DNA of 64,000 bases from Dioscorea cayenensis subsp. rotundata (lineage: Eukaryota > Streptophyta > Magnoliopsida > Dioscoreales > Dioscoreaceae). Location of the stretch: contig NC_052474.1 in assembly GCF_009730915.1 (NCBI RefSeq), positions 19,689,501-19,753,500 of the forward strand, in the 5' to 3' direction. Below the pieces are notes generated by a model. It was not told the DNA's origin and ran no database searches. It saw nothing but the letters and a program-made list of their open reading frames with translations. This document shows positions 12,651-24,200 of the stretch, piece after piece. Each line of letters starts with the position of its first letter. The first letter of the stretch is position 1. The position numbers and the translations under genes are program-made.

Positions 12651-13989
12651 TGCACAATCGCAAGCGCACGGTTTTGCCAGGTAGTAATTTAGATATCGAT
12701 CCCATGAATACCAAGTATGATTACTAATCCATTACAACAATAGGCTATTTATGCAATTAAAAGGTGTACATATGAAAGACTAAAAATAGCAAGCAAGAGA
12801 AACTACACAAATGGGAATGCAAAAATATAGAGCTGTGGATTGAAGATCAGATTTAGGTAAACCTAGGTTAGGGAACTCAACACGAAGAGTAATAAAAGAT
12901 GTGTTTGAATCTCTAATAGATTTAGGTAGATCAATTGAAGGGTAATAATATTTAGTTACTTGTAACTCTCTTTCAAGAGATAACAAGTTGATTTAGATCG
13001 AGCCACCCCTTTCATGGTAGATGAACTCTTTCAAAATCCTATTAAGCTCAACGATTAAACAACAAAACCTCAAGAAATACCTTTCAGTAATTTCAGGACT
13101 GACTTAGGAATTTCCGAGATCTAGAATAACCTTTCAATTATTTTTGATCCCTATGATAAAGCAAGCAAGTGCTTTCACACTCCAAGCTAAGCAAACACAA
13201 ATCTTAAGCCAAATCAAAATAATCTACCATTAAATTTAAAAGATCCATACAAAAATAAGCAACCACATTATTCATCACTACTTTGGGCTAATCCCAAACC
13301 TAGAGAAAAGTTCTACACTTTCATGTCTTGATTACAAAAGAAAACATGAAAAGTAAAAGTCATGTAAAATCACAACACAACAGGACTTGGAAAACCCCAT
13401 ATTTTGCCCACAAAAGTTTGATCTCCAGGTTTTAAGCTATTTTCTTCACTTTTCAGCCTCCTTTAGAGCCTTTAGAACTCTCTCTCTTCTTTATCTAGCC
13501 GCCAGTCCCTTCTGCTTGCCTCCCTCCCCCAGAGAAACCCTTTCTTGATGCCCTTTATACCTCATGTAAGGAACTGGGTCCCATGAACTTTTCAGCCTCC
13601 TTTCAGAGCCTTTAGAACTCTCTCTTCTTTCTCTAGCCTCCAGTCCCTTCTTCTTGCCTCCCTCCCCCAGAGAAACCCTTTCTTGATGCCCTTTATACCT
13701 CATGTCAGGAACTGGGTCCCATGAACTTTTATAGACCATATGTGGGTTGTGTATCATGGAAAAGCTGACCCACTTAGTAAGTATTGTCAATGTCTTTTTT
13801 TGCCTTTGGAACATCCTCAATTCATCAAAGTTTTGGGTCACCTCCAACTTCCTGCATGCAAAGTAACTAAAAGAAGTAGTTTGTGCACAAAGGGATAATA
13901 ATTCATTATAAAAGCTAGGGAAATGCATCCTTAATGAAAAATCAACAACTAAATGCATGATAATAGTCATGCAATTTTCATATACAATA
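12651..13989. mobile_element. 1.34-kb non-coding element nested in copia RNase H
   Basis: Copia reading is interrupted after LRYLRGTI and resumes as GTITRSLFFSTTLSLELRAY at 13990. The octamer ggcactat is present on both sides (12643-12650, 13990-13997), so it is a target duplication. The ends carry a short inverted TATTG...CAATA that partly overlaps the duplication. The body has no credible gene; a 177-codon minus-strand frame (14024-13491) is an artefact of an internal duplication. Eight-base duplications suggest hAT, but no hAT terminus is visible, so the superfamily is open. It must be younger than the copia insertion. Confidence 0.75.
13448..13724. repeat. Two tandem copies of a ~139-bp unit
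   Basis: Units 13448-13586 and 13587-13724 both run from ACTTTTCAGCCTCCTTT through CTCCCTCCCCCAGAGAAACC to GAACTGGGTCCCATGA, with few differences. The duplication is internal to the nested element. Confidence 0.85.
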
Positions 13990-14452
13990 GGCACTATCAC
14001 TCGATCTTTATTTTTCTCTACCACGTTATCTCTTGAGCTTCGTGCCTATTCTGATGCTGATTGGGAAGGGGATGCTTTTGATCAGCAATCAACTACTGGT
14101 TTTCTATATTTTTTTAGATGATTCACTCATCTCTTGGAAAAGCAAGAAACAATCCATTATTGCTCTTTCCACTACCGAGGCTGAGTATGGTGCTATGTCC
14201 TCCATTGCTAAGGAGGTTCTTTAGTTGCGTCAGATTTTGATAGATTTTGGTGTCTCTATGTATGGTCCCACTCCTATTTATCGTGACAACCAGAGTGCCA
14301 TCAAAATTGCCGCCAATCCTGTGTTTCATAAGCGCATGAAGCATCTTGAGGTCGCTCTTCACTTTGTTCATCATCATTAACTTGTTGGCAGTATTTTTCT
14401 TCCGTATGTTGGCTCTACACAACAACTTGCTGATGTTTTCACTAAGGTACAT
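13990..14452 (+). pseudogene. Copia RNase H domain remnant
   Basis: The 3' end of pol resumes here: LRAYSDADWEGD, STTGFLYF, SWKSKKQSIIALSTTEAEY, a frame with RDNQSAIKIAANPVFH, then KHLEV and QLADVFTK, all RNase H/3' pol signatures of copia elements. Internal stops (for example after the AKEVL stretch near 14222) make it dead. A degenerate purine-rich tract precedes the 3' LTR. Confidence 0.88.
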
Positions 14453-14523
14453 ACTATCTTTTGATTTTAGTTCTTAATTGGCAAACTCTTCAGTTTATGA
14501 CCTACAGTGAGTTTGAGAATGTG

Positions 14524-14672
14524 TGTTAAAGTACTAGAGTATATATATAGAGTATACATATATATACTTTATACATATTCTATCCATATATACTAATATA
14601 TATACACTTATATCTATTTATTGGGCTTCTGCCTTAATGAACACTATCTCAGTTCTTTCTAAACTTTTATCA
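14524..14672 (+). repeat. 3' LTR of the copia element
   Basis: 149-bp partner of the 5' LTR, starting TGTTAAAGTACTAGAG and ending CTTTTATCA. It differs from the 5' copy by scattered substitutions and by changes in the (TA)-rich middle. Confidence 0.9.
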
Positions 14673-15416
14673 AGTAACATGATTCACCGCCTAAAGGGAG
14701 AACAAGCAAAAGTTAAATGTTTGGTCCACTCATAAATAAATAAATAAATATTTGAACAAAATAGAAAGAACAAAAAAATCTTGCTTTAAAAAAGACAAAC
14801 ATTAATAACAATAGTTCTAAGTGGGGACATACATATAAGCGTATTAATTTGACCAACAAAGGAGACATGGAGATCAATACAACATAAGGTCCACATATTT
14901 TGACTTCCAGATATTTTTTTTTTTTATGTCACCTATGCATTGAATCCAACTATTTATTCATTTTTGTTTTCCAAAAAAATTAACAAAAAATTTAAAATGT
15001 AATAAGAAAGCAGCTTACAAGAAAGATCCAAAATTCCAAACCCTCTATCTTGAAGTGACACTAGATTTATGTACCCTCGCTAACGTTGTGGGTTAACTAT
15101 ATCTAAAAAGAAGATTGCAAAGATAGTATAAAATTTGGAAAAAAAAAAATTCCTAAGAGCTTTGATAAACATTTCATTTGCATGAACTTAGTTCAGACTA
15201 AAGCTTTTGTCTACAGATTTTTTTTTTAGTATATATATTGGCATTCTTTGAAACATTATAGGAAACCATATACTGCTATTAATTGGTTATATTATATTAT
15301 ATTTATTATATTACATTATTTTAAATTCTATAAATACAAATATAGAAGTTCTTTCTAAAAATAACAAAATTTTATCAAATATATACTATATAATCGTATC
15401 TTCATAAGGAAAAGGA

Positions 15417-15785
15417 TGAAGTTGAAATTATAATTTTATTTATTATTAATCAAACTAAACATGGTCCCATTGATATAAAAGATTTTCTTTAAAACTAATT
15501 TTTTATTAAAATTTTTTAAGCATGTATTGTTATTAAGAATAGCTTGAATCAATTTCATACCAAAATAAATATGTTTTTAAAAATATTTATTATTAACTTT
15601 AAAAAATGGAATTGAATTATAATTTTATTTGCTATTAATCAAGCTAAACATAACCCATTAATATAAAAGATTTTCTTTAAAACTATTTTTTTAAAAAAAA
15701 ATTTAAGCACGCATTTTTATTAAAAGCAGGTTGAAACTTTCCTTATTGATCAATTCCATACCAAAATAATTCTTAAAATTATTTT
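15417..15785. repeat. Diverged ~190-bp tandem duplication
   Basis: Copies starting near 15419 and 15607 share GAATTATAATTTTATTT, ATATAAAAGATTTTCTTT, AAAACTA and ACCAAAATAA in the same order, with small indels between. Confidence 0.7.
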
Positions 15786-16660
15786 TTTTATACTTTTTTT
15801 TAAAACTTAAGCCCTTTTAAATAATATGAAAATTATGTTGGGGAAAAAAAGGAATGTTACCCACCATCCTATCATTGCTTTATATTATATTACTTAGTAT
15901 TGAAAAAGATATGGAAAGCTCTATTTAAAAACATACATAATTTTCCATTTGCAAAAGTGAATCATTCCCACTTAAACATGAAAGGAAAATAAACCTTGTT
16001 TAATAGGTTTTTTAGTGAATAAATAAAACTACTACCCAACTTTTCCTAATTTTCTTCTTTTCTTTCTTTTCACTTAAATCTAAATCTAATATGTAATAAA
16101 ATTACAACTAGCTTAGATCATATCTCTGTTTCAAGTCTTAATAAACAATTTGAAATTTACTAATGAAATTACATGTTGTTCTTCTGATCTTATTTAGTCA
16201 TTATAATTCTATTGAGTCATTATTATGAATTTAAATTGGTCTTCAATGCTGTAAAACAAACATAATGAAATAAATATCAAGTATTTTATTTAAATTAAAA
16301 GAAATCTATAATGCAAGACATATGAAAGTTTGTAAGTATAAAATTTACCTGATTGCAGATAACTTCAATCTATCAACCTTTATTGAAATTTTATTTCAGA
16401 GTAAAAAAGTGAATCTTGTTACACAATACATCACATACTCATATACTTTTATAATTAAAGGATAATTGTTTTTTATCTAGTTTATTGTATAAGAGTACAT
16501 AAAAAGTCAATAAAAATCCAATGAATGTGGAAATGCTAACAGATGGCAGGATAACATCAATTATATAGTCTCAAAGTCAACAATTGTTGCTTATCTTCAT
16601 TCAAAAGTAAGACCTATACACATGAATTCAAATAAAAATAAACTTACAATCAATCAACTA

Positions 16661-16836
16661 TATCCAAAAGGACTAGATTTTCAAAGATGGTTAACTGATT
16701 TTTTTTTTATCAAAAGAGTACCAACCTAATCATTTTATATCTTGTCTATTCAAAAAGACCGGATTTTCAAAGGTGCTCAACTGATTTTTTTTTATCAAAA
16801 GAGTACTAACCTATCATTTTATATCTTGTCTTTTAG
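16661..16836. repeat. Two tandem ~86-bp units
   Basis: Units at 16661-16746 and 16747-16836 share GATTTTCAAAG, AACTGATTTTTTTT, ATCAAAAGAGTAC and CATTTTATATCTTGTCT in order, with few differences. Confidence 0.85.
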
Positions 16837-17221
16837 ATATTAGTTATCATTTATTTGTAATATATACTACATCTTAATTCTACCCCCAAAATAACTATTC
16901 CTCAGAGTTTTTCTTTGGTGGACATTTGTCCTACTGTGATTGGGTGTTTTGGTTGCTGGTCCACATTAACACTCCTAACCCACGAGTGAGCATACCATTG
17001 AACACCCTTTTCTATTCGTTTTCTCAAGCTTGGGTTGAAATCAAAAGGAGCACAATCTCATCACAATCTCATCCGACGGTTAATATTAAAGGTTAACAAA
17101 CACAATCCATTTATTACCCAAACAACCAATTAACACTTGACAAATGGCATTTAGAGGAGCCTGTGATTGAGCATACCCTGCTGGATTGGGGGGTTTTTTT
17201 TTAAAATTTTTTGTGCGCCCA

Positions 17222-17338
17222 CTAACCCTAGCTCTCGAAGAAAGTGGAGAGAACCTTGATACACCGGAGGAGAGGGCGATGATGAAAATGCATGTTGATG
17301 AAGACTCTGATGCTAATCAGGAGGCAACTCATGTGTGA
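17222..17338 (+). pseudogene. Open 38-codon fragment ending in TGA, left arm
   Basis: Starting within the left arm, an unbroken frame reads LTLALEESGENLDTPEERA, then MMKMHVDEDSDANQEATHV and a TGA. It looks like the acidic C-terminus of a protein. The mate in the right arm (minus strand, about 18340-18224) keeps the frame with only N/D, P/S and T/S replacements and synonymous changes. The source gene is not recognised. It could instead be the start of a small protein from the internal Met codons. Confidence 0.5.
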
Positions 17339-17356
17339 CCATTTCTTCTGCTTTCA

Positions 17357-17800
17357 TTGAAAACCATGAGACATGTGAACCATTTCCTGTGTTCTTCTCT
17401 CTCTCCTCCCGGTCGTCCTTCTCAGCGCCGCCGGAGCCGCCTCCTCCTTCTCTCCTCTGCCTTCCTCCCTCTTCTAACCGCCCTTGCCGCCTCCCCTCCG
17501 CAACCCTTCCACCTTGTCTCAGAGTTCGAGAAGAATGCTAGCGCCGAGCTCTCCATCCGCATCGCCGAGGCCGTCAACCTCCTCGACCTCGCCCGTGATT
17601 TCCAGGTTCACGGTGACTTCTCCCGAGCTCTTGATTCCTTCTCTTTGGTTCTCACTCACACTCGATCTCAATTTCTTTTCTTTTTCTTTTGATGGACTTT
17701 TCCAAGTTGCAATTTTTAGGGTTTCGATTTTCAATTTTGTCTCTCTAGGTGATAAAAGATTACAAGGACTTGGCTTTTACAGAGTACCTTTCCAACTCTA
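17357..17800 (+). pseudogene. Captured exon-intron-exon fragment of a plastid TPR-like gene, left arm
   Basis: The frame at 17357-17650 ends in AELSIRIAEAVNLLDLARD then FQVHGDFSRALDSFSL, preceded by a Ser/Leu/Arg-rich stretch like a chloroplast transit peptide. A GT...AG interval (about 17648-17749, ending TTTTGTCTCTCTAG) separates it from VIKDYKDLAFTEYL at 17750-17791, which joins in phase. This exon-intron-exon order means genomic DNA, not spliced RNA, was captured. From memory it resembles SLOW GREEN 1-type TPR proteins of chloroplasts; a protein search would be needed to confirm this. It is truncated at the palindrome centre and so cannot be a complete gene. Confidence 0.6.
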
Positions 17801-17803
17801 GCA

Positions 17804-18234
17804 TACTCCGTAAAAGCCAAGTCATTGTAATCTTTTATCACCTAGAGAGACAGTGAAAAGCAGGCTCAAAAATGCAACTGAAAAAGTCCATCAAAAGAAA
17901 AAGAAAAGGAATTGGGATTGATGTGAGTGAACCGAGAGAAGGAATCAAGAGCTCGGGAGAAAGTCACCGTGAACTCGGAATCGCGGGCAGGTCGAGGAGG
18001 GCGACTGGCCGACGCTGGAGGGGAGGCTCGATGCGCATTCTCTCGGACTCCGAGATAGGGTTGAAGGGCTTCGGAGGGGAGGCGGCAAGGGAGGTTAGAA
18101 GAGGGAGGAAGGCGGAGGAGAGAAGGAGGAGACGGCGCCGAGAAGGACGGCCGGGAGGGGAGAGAGAAGAACACAGGAAACGGTTCACATGCCTCATGGT
18201 TTTCAATGAAAGCAGAAGAAATGGTCACACATGA
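17804..18234 (-). pseudogene. Mirror copy of the captured fragment, right arm
   Basis: On the minus strand the same exon-intron-exon order is present: the transit-peptide-like start near 18228-18206, then GT...AG and GTGATAAAAGATTACAATG at the inner edge. A few base losses shift the frame, so RIAEAVNLLDLARD is no longer continuous, unlike the left arm. The left arm is therefore the better preserved copy. Confidence 0.6.
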
Positions 18235-18670
18235 CTTGCCTCCTGATTAGCATCAGAATCTTCATCAACATGCATCTTCATCATCGCCCTCTCCTCCGAT
18301 GTATCAAGGTCCTCTCCACTTTCTTCGAGAGCTAGGGTTAGTGGGGTGCACAAAAATTAAAAAAACCCTAATCCAGCAAGGTATGCTCAATCAGAGGCTC
18401 CTCTAAATGTCATTTGTCAAGTGTTAATTGGTTGTTGAGGTAATAAATGGATTGTGTTTGTTAACCTTTAATATTAACTGTCGGATGAGATTGTGATGAG
18501 ATTGTGCTTCTTTTGATTTCAACCCAAGCTTGGGAAAACGAATAAAAAAGGGTGTTCAATGGTATGCTCACTCGTGGGTTAGACGCAATGACTGCACTCG
18601 ACATGCACCAAAGAAACACTCAATCATGCATTTTGACGATATATCTACCAAAGAAAAACTCTGAGAAATA

Positions 18671-21269
18671 TATATATATATATATGTGAAAATTCACATA
18701 TTACTAAATACAATAAATAAAAATATATATTAACACATATTTGTAGCTCTCGGTGGAACTAAAAGTTGATGTCAATAGTTTTATTTTCTTGTTCTTTGAA
18801 AAAGTAAGCAAGACTTTTCAGAAGAAAATAACAATTAAAAAGAATGAGATACCAAGTCCATATTATCTTGTATATGCCTTTATTAGATTGTAAGATGGAG
18901 CTTTCCTTGTGACCCACTTGATTTCGACCTAACAAAGGCTTGAATTTTTCTTTTGGGAGACTTGTCAAGAAATGTGATCCGAATTTATGTTGACTCACAC
19001 TGGGTAGTTACAAGACAATTGTAATATTAGAATGATGAATTATAATATAAATATAAATTAATGTGTTTAGCTTTTAAAAAAATATAGTCTCATCAAGATA
19101 ATAGATTAGCGGATAAAACAATTATAATATTAGAATGATGAATTATAATATAATATAAATTAATGTGTTTAGCTTTAAAAAATATAGTCTCATCAAGGTA
19201 ATAAATTAATGTATAAAACACTTGACTCCGTGTAGATGGTGAAAAATTTAACTCTTTTTCAATATAAAATTAAAATAATAATAATAAAAAAAAGTACATA
19301 TTTGTTATGGTTTGAAGGATTAAAATGTCACATAAAAAAAGTTATTCATCCTCTGGATCCCTACTCTTGATATGTTATTAATTACAAAAGATAACTAGGG
19401 CCTATTTCTATTATGATATGATGTGTCCTCATACAAATCCTATATAATATATATATATATATATATATTAACAATTGTATGCATATATTTGAGAAATACA
19501 AAACTTTAACTAGGCCATGGACATTTGTAGAGCATCTCTTAAAAGAAGAAGAAAAAAAAAAGATTATTGAATAGTAAGGTGAACAATGGGAATCCCATTG
19601 CACTTGTGCTAGAATGGTCAAGTAGGGGTTTTTGTTGATATATATATATATATATATATATATTGCAAATGTGATTCAATGACGATGATTGAGTAAATAC
19701 CGTTTATATGTTGATTTAATAATAATAAATGTACTGTGTTATTTTCATTCATCAAACTCAACAATGTACAAAATATGTGAGTATATATAGCCATTAAACT
19801 TGAATCCAACCAATGATTTATGTACGTGCTTAAATTTAGTTAGATAATTCAATATTTTTTGAGAAGTATGTATCATAAAATAAATTTTTTATTTTAAAAA
19901 TAAAATTTTAAGATTTGTCTTAAAAATAAAAAACAAACTCCAAGGTGTATTAAAATATTATTGAATTAAATTTATTTGGATTTATATAATGTGAAACAAA
20001 ATTCTGGTTAAATCATTTTATCATAAGTTATTGCATATGTTTGGAAGATACCTAACGTTGTAAATTAGTGGTTCATTATAATTGACAAATTATGAAGTAG
20101 AAAATTTCAGTTTGAGGTTTTATTGGTAAAAATTATTGTATCAGATTTATTTATTATAAATTAATATAAAATTCTTTCCTAAATATTAAATAATAATTAT
20201 CCATCAAAACGTGTTCTTCAATATTTTATTTTATATTCACCATCAAGTGCAGATAATTAGAAATTTGTTCCTCTGTTTTCCATTTCAAACATTTCCCACC
20301 TTTTTATATTTTTTAATATAACAATTGAAATATTTCAGTAGTTCTGAACTATAAATATTTTATTTTATTTAATATTCATTGTCAATAACTAAGGCCAATT
20401 TCATTATTTAAAAATCACACTAACTAAATTACAAGACATATAAGTATGTCAGATTTTATCACCTCAAATCAGTTAGCAAGTAAATTTTTTTTATTTTTTA
20501 TTTTAAAAAAATAATAAATTTTTTATCATCTAAATCTTAAGCAGTTGAAAACTTACATTTTAAAATTTATAATTTAAGATTTAAAGCTTAGTTTTAGAAT
20601 GTTTTTTTAATTTTTAAAATTTAAAGACTAAAACGGCTTGAATTTTGAAGTTTTTGGAAGAACGAGATTTAAGATTTCAAGGTTAAGGTTTAATTTAATA
20701 ATTTTTTAAATTTTTAAAAATTTAAAAATTTATACCGTCAAATTTTGAAGCTTTTTGAAAAAAAAAAACACGAATAATGACATGAATGTACATTTCCATA
20801 GTATTTTAATGTGATAATTTTTAAATAAAATAATAAAATGTTAAGTGGTGTCACCGCAACGTGGACATGTGATTTTTAAAGTTAAGCCCTTTTAATCTTC
20901 TATTAATGCAATAATTGTTTAATCAATCAATTAATTAATTAATTAACTTCATTTTTAGTTACCATTAATTCTTATCCTCTTTCTCTGTTAGTTCCGCTCG
21001 CTCATCCCATTCCATTCCTGAAATAAATAAATAAATAAATTAGAGAAAAAAAGAAACCCTCGACTTTTCCCCTTCTCTACTTCTCTGCTTCTCCTGCTTC
21101 GTTCCAGATCTCGGAGCTCGAACCCTAGAAATTGTTGCGAATCTTTGTCGCCATTAGAGTCCTTGAAGAGATCTTGAGGTTATCCAACCGCCCTCATGGC
21201 TTATCCCGCCGGGAAATCGGCGGGGATCTTGTGACGGGGTTTTTCTAGGGTTTTCTCGGCGTTTGAAGG
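18671..21269. other. AT-rich spacer upstream of NIPA
   Basis: Contains a ~103-bp tandem duplication (19015-19117, 19118-19220), two (AT)n runs (19447-19468, 19639-19663), and two similar stretches around GGCTTGAATTTTGAAG near 20636 and 20740. From about 20990 the sequence becomes CT-rich and GC-richer, as expected for the promoter and leader of the next gene. No gene seen. Confidence 0.65.
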
Positions 21270-24200
21270 ATGGCGGCGAGTGGAGATGGTGGTGGTGGGA
21301 GCTGGAGAGATGGAATGTCGGCGGATAATATTAAGGGGTTGGTTCTGGCGCTGTCGTCCAGCTTCTTCATCGGTGCTAGTTTCATTGTGAAGAAGAAGGG
21401 GTTGAAGAAGGCTGGTGCCTCTGGAGTTCGTGCAGGTACTTGGTTTTTTTTTGGTTGGGATTTTTGTGTGTTGTGGGGTTGGGATTTAGATGAGATTCAT
21501 GGAAAATTGGTAGATCTCAGTTGCTGGTTTTGACGATGATCAGGCTTTTGTTTGTTTTGGTTTTTTTGTGATTGCATTGTGGCTTTTTTTTTCCTGATTT
21601 TTGCGGATTGATGGATGGGAGGATGTTTGATTCTCTAGTTATTGTTGCTAGGCGTTGGTATCACAATTTGGACCATTTGTTTTCGCTTGGAGGGTTTTCT
21701 CCAGATTGAAAGGAAAAAAATTTGGCAACGTGGCATATATTCTTGTCAGTTACTGCAAATTTATGTTTTTAAGTTTTTTGCTTATTGTTGGACCTTATTT
21801 TTTTCACATTTATTGTGCTATACTTCTTCAGATGGTGTGTGCTCTATGCAATGCAGAATGAATACTTGATTTTAGTGTACATTTACATGATCACAGAAGA
21901 AGGTTAATAATGAGTAGTGGTTGAACTAGTCTAGAATGTTTGATGGTTTTTCTTTTTGTTTTCTTTTTTAATGTTAAGATGATGATTTTAGTCACATAAT
22001 TGTGCAAGATATATATGAATTGGTTTAGTTGATCCTTTGACTTGATTTCTTTTAATGTAATTAGTAAGATTGTGGATGTCTAGCTTGATTCTTGAAAATT
22101 AGAGATCGATGTTTACATTGCAAGAGAGTGCTTTTATTTCTTGACTTCTATACATTGTTTGTTTGCCTTAGTCCAACACTGTCCCCAAATCTCTTGGATT
22201 TGTTCTTGCTTTATTTAAATTTAATTCAACTCTAACAATAACTTTCATTTTGAGAATCTAATATTTTGTGTTTGCTGCAGGAGTTGGAGGCTATTCTTAC
22301 TTGTATGAGCCACTCTGGTGGGCTGGCATGATAACAAGTAAGATGTTGGTTTTCACTATACAGTATTGGTCTTGTGGACAAAATTAAAATAGCTTAAAGT
22401 TGGTGTTGGAGTCATTGCAACAATTTCCTTTATTTTTATTTTTGGTGGATCTAATAAGTTTGTCGTACTATTTATTTGTGTGGTAGGTCATAGAACATTG
22501 GCATTCAAAAACTCTTTATTGTATATTACCCCTGTTTGTAGAAGTTTGGGCTGTGATAGCTGACACCCATGTGGCTGTGATGATGTAACAGTGATTGTGG
22601 GGGAAGTTGCTAATTTTGCTGCTTATGCATTTGCTCCTGCCATTTTGGTCACTCCTCTTGGTGCACTCAGCATTATTATCAGGTATGGCCTGGGGCCTGG
22701 GCCTTATTCTCCGAACACTTGTTGTGTTACTTTTAAGGGGGAGGCTGAATTATAATATTGTTTTGCAGTGCTGTCCTTGCTCATATTATTCTTCGGGAGA
22801 AGCTGCATATTTTTGGTATTCTTGGTTGTGTTCTTTGTGTTGTGGGATCTACTACAATTGTTCTCCATGCCCCTCGAGAGCGTGAGATTGAGTCAGTTGC
22901 TGAAGTATGGGACCTCGCTACTGAACCAGGTTTTTGGTTGTTCTACAGTCCTTTCATAAAGAGCTATAGGGTTTTGAGATGCATTTTGTTCCTATCTTCA
23001 TTTTAATACATTCTTGTTAGACATACAATTTAATTATTTCTATTGTTCCTATTCTAATGCCAAATTATCCTTTTTCTGCCTGCAGCTTTTCTGTTCTATG
23101 CCGCTGTTGTAATTGCAGCAGTTTTTGTACTTATATTTCATTTCATCCCTCAGTATGGGCAGACTCATATCATGGTCTATATTGGTGTTTGCTCATTAGT
23201 TGGTTCTCTGTCGGTGGGTATCTTCTATCATTATGCATCCACTTCATTTTTTCATTTTTGCCATCCTGTTAATTTTACACTAAATTTTAATAAACCTGTT
23301 TTTAACAGGTCATGGGTGTCAAGGCTCTTGGAATTGCTCTAAAGTTGACATTTTCAGGAATGAATCAGTTAATATATCCACAGACCTGGGCTTTCACTAT
23401 TGTTGTAGTTACATGTGTGGTTACCCAAATGAACTACCTGAACAAGGTAACAAAAGTTTTTCTGCTTGGTTATCAATATCTCAATATCTCCATAAATCCT
23501 GTACAATACTTTCAAGAAAATTGGCAATGTAGGAAGGGATGCCCTCCTGATCCATAGATGTACCTTTTTTGTTATTAGTATTATTATTGTTGTTGCCGTT
23601 ACCCTTCCTTATCCTTAAGGAGATTCAGCAAGTGTTGCTGGAGTTTGCATTTGACCTTTTTTTATTTGTACCTAAAATTGTTGATTGTTGAGGGCAGCTG
23701 TAAGGTCTCTATATCTGCTCCCGAAAATAGGCAGTGACATCTACTTTGAGCTTGATCAAAACTCATGATGATTTGCAAGGCTGATGCTGTAGCCAAAGCC
23801 CTCATATTGTGATAGGTTCTTCAGGAAATCACATCAAACAGCTTTTTTATACTGGAGGCAATTACATCAGGAAATCCCACCAAACTGAGAGACCTATATT
23901 TGTTTACTCTGGGATATTTCTTTGGACAATATGACTTTTATTTCCCAATACAGGGAAAGCACATAGTCTGCTTTGATTTTCAGACTTCCATGATCAGTTT
24001 TTGATAGATTTACTGTAATGTGCTCATGTACATGTCCAATTAATTAGTTGCAATCTTCACAATCCCTGCACTCAAGCTAAGGATGTTAATCAAATGGAGA
24101 TCTATGTAATTGACCAAAATTCTTACTTTCTCAGCACTCAAGTGGTTGTCGTGTGAGTGAGTGGATAATCATTCATTTTGTCATCTGCAGGCGCTTGATA

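Larger units (their letters stand above)
8813..14672 (+). mobile_element. Degenerate Ty1/copia LTR retrotransposon
   Basis: The element is bounded by LTRs of 151 bp (8813-8963) and 149 bp (14524-14672), both starting TGTTA and ending ATCA. A tRNA-iMet-type primer site follows the 5' LTR. Flanking pentamers are aataa (8808-8812) and agtaa (14673-14677), a target duplication with one mismatch. The gene order gag, protease, integrase, reverse transcriptase, RNase H is that of copia. Without the nested insertion it is about 4.5 kb, compact because gag is short. Stops and frameshifts throughout make it non-autonomous. LTR differences, mostly in the (TA)-rich middle, show it is not a fresh insertion. 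Confidence 0.93.
14673..16895. other. AT-rich spacer with local duplications
   Basis: No gene seen. Two local duplications within it are listed separately (15417-15785 and 16661-16836). Confidence 0.65.
16896..18670. mobile_element. 1.77-kb foldback element (long palindrome) carrying gene fragments
   Basis: The left arm (16896-17786) and right arm (17804-18670) are inverted copies around a 17-base spacer. In the 48 bases flanking the spacer only two positions differ; the outer part diverges more, notably about 16925-16970 against its mate. The tips read TATTCCTCAGAGTTTTTC and TATTTCTCAGAGTTTTTC. No target duplication is visible, so it may be a MULE-like foldback element that lost its duplication, or a simple inverted duplication. 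Each arm holds two gene-derived pieces, listed separately. A transcript through it would form a hairpin of about 860 bp. Confidence 0.85.

Noticed and set aside
13491-14024. 177-codon minus-strand frame with a repeated SSWDPVP..RYKGHQERVSLGEGG segment
   Set aside because: The repetition comes from the 139-bp DNA duplication inside the nested element; composition is not protein-like and no family is recognisable.
17872-18234. 120-codon plus-strand frame rich in Arg/Glu/Gly in the right palindrome arm
   Set aside because: Antisense shadow of the captured GC-rich exon; repetitive RRGG/REE composition.
18671-18690. Target duplication at the palindrome edge
   Set aside because: The right flank is a (TA)n run and does not match the left flank caaaataac; any match would be chance.
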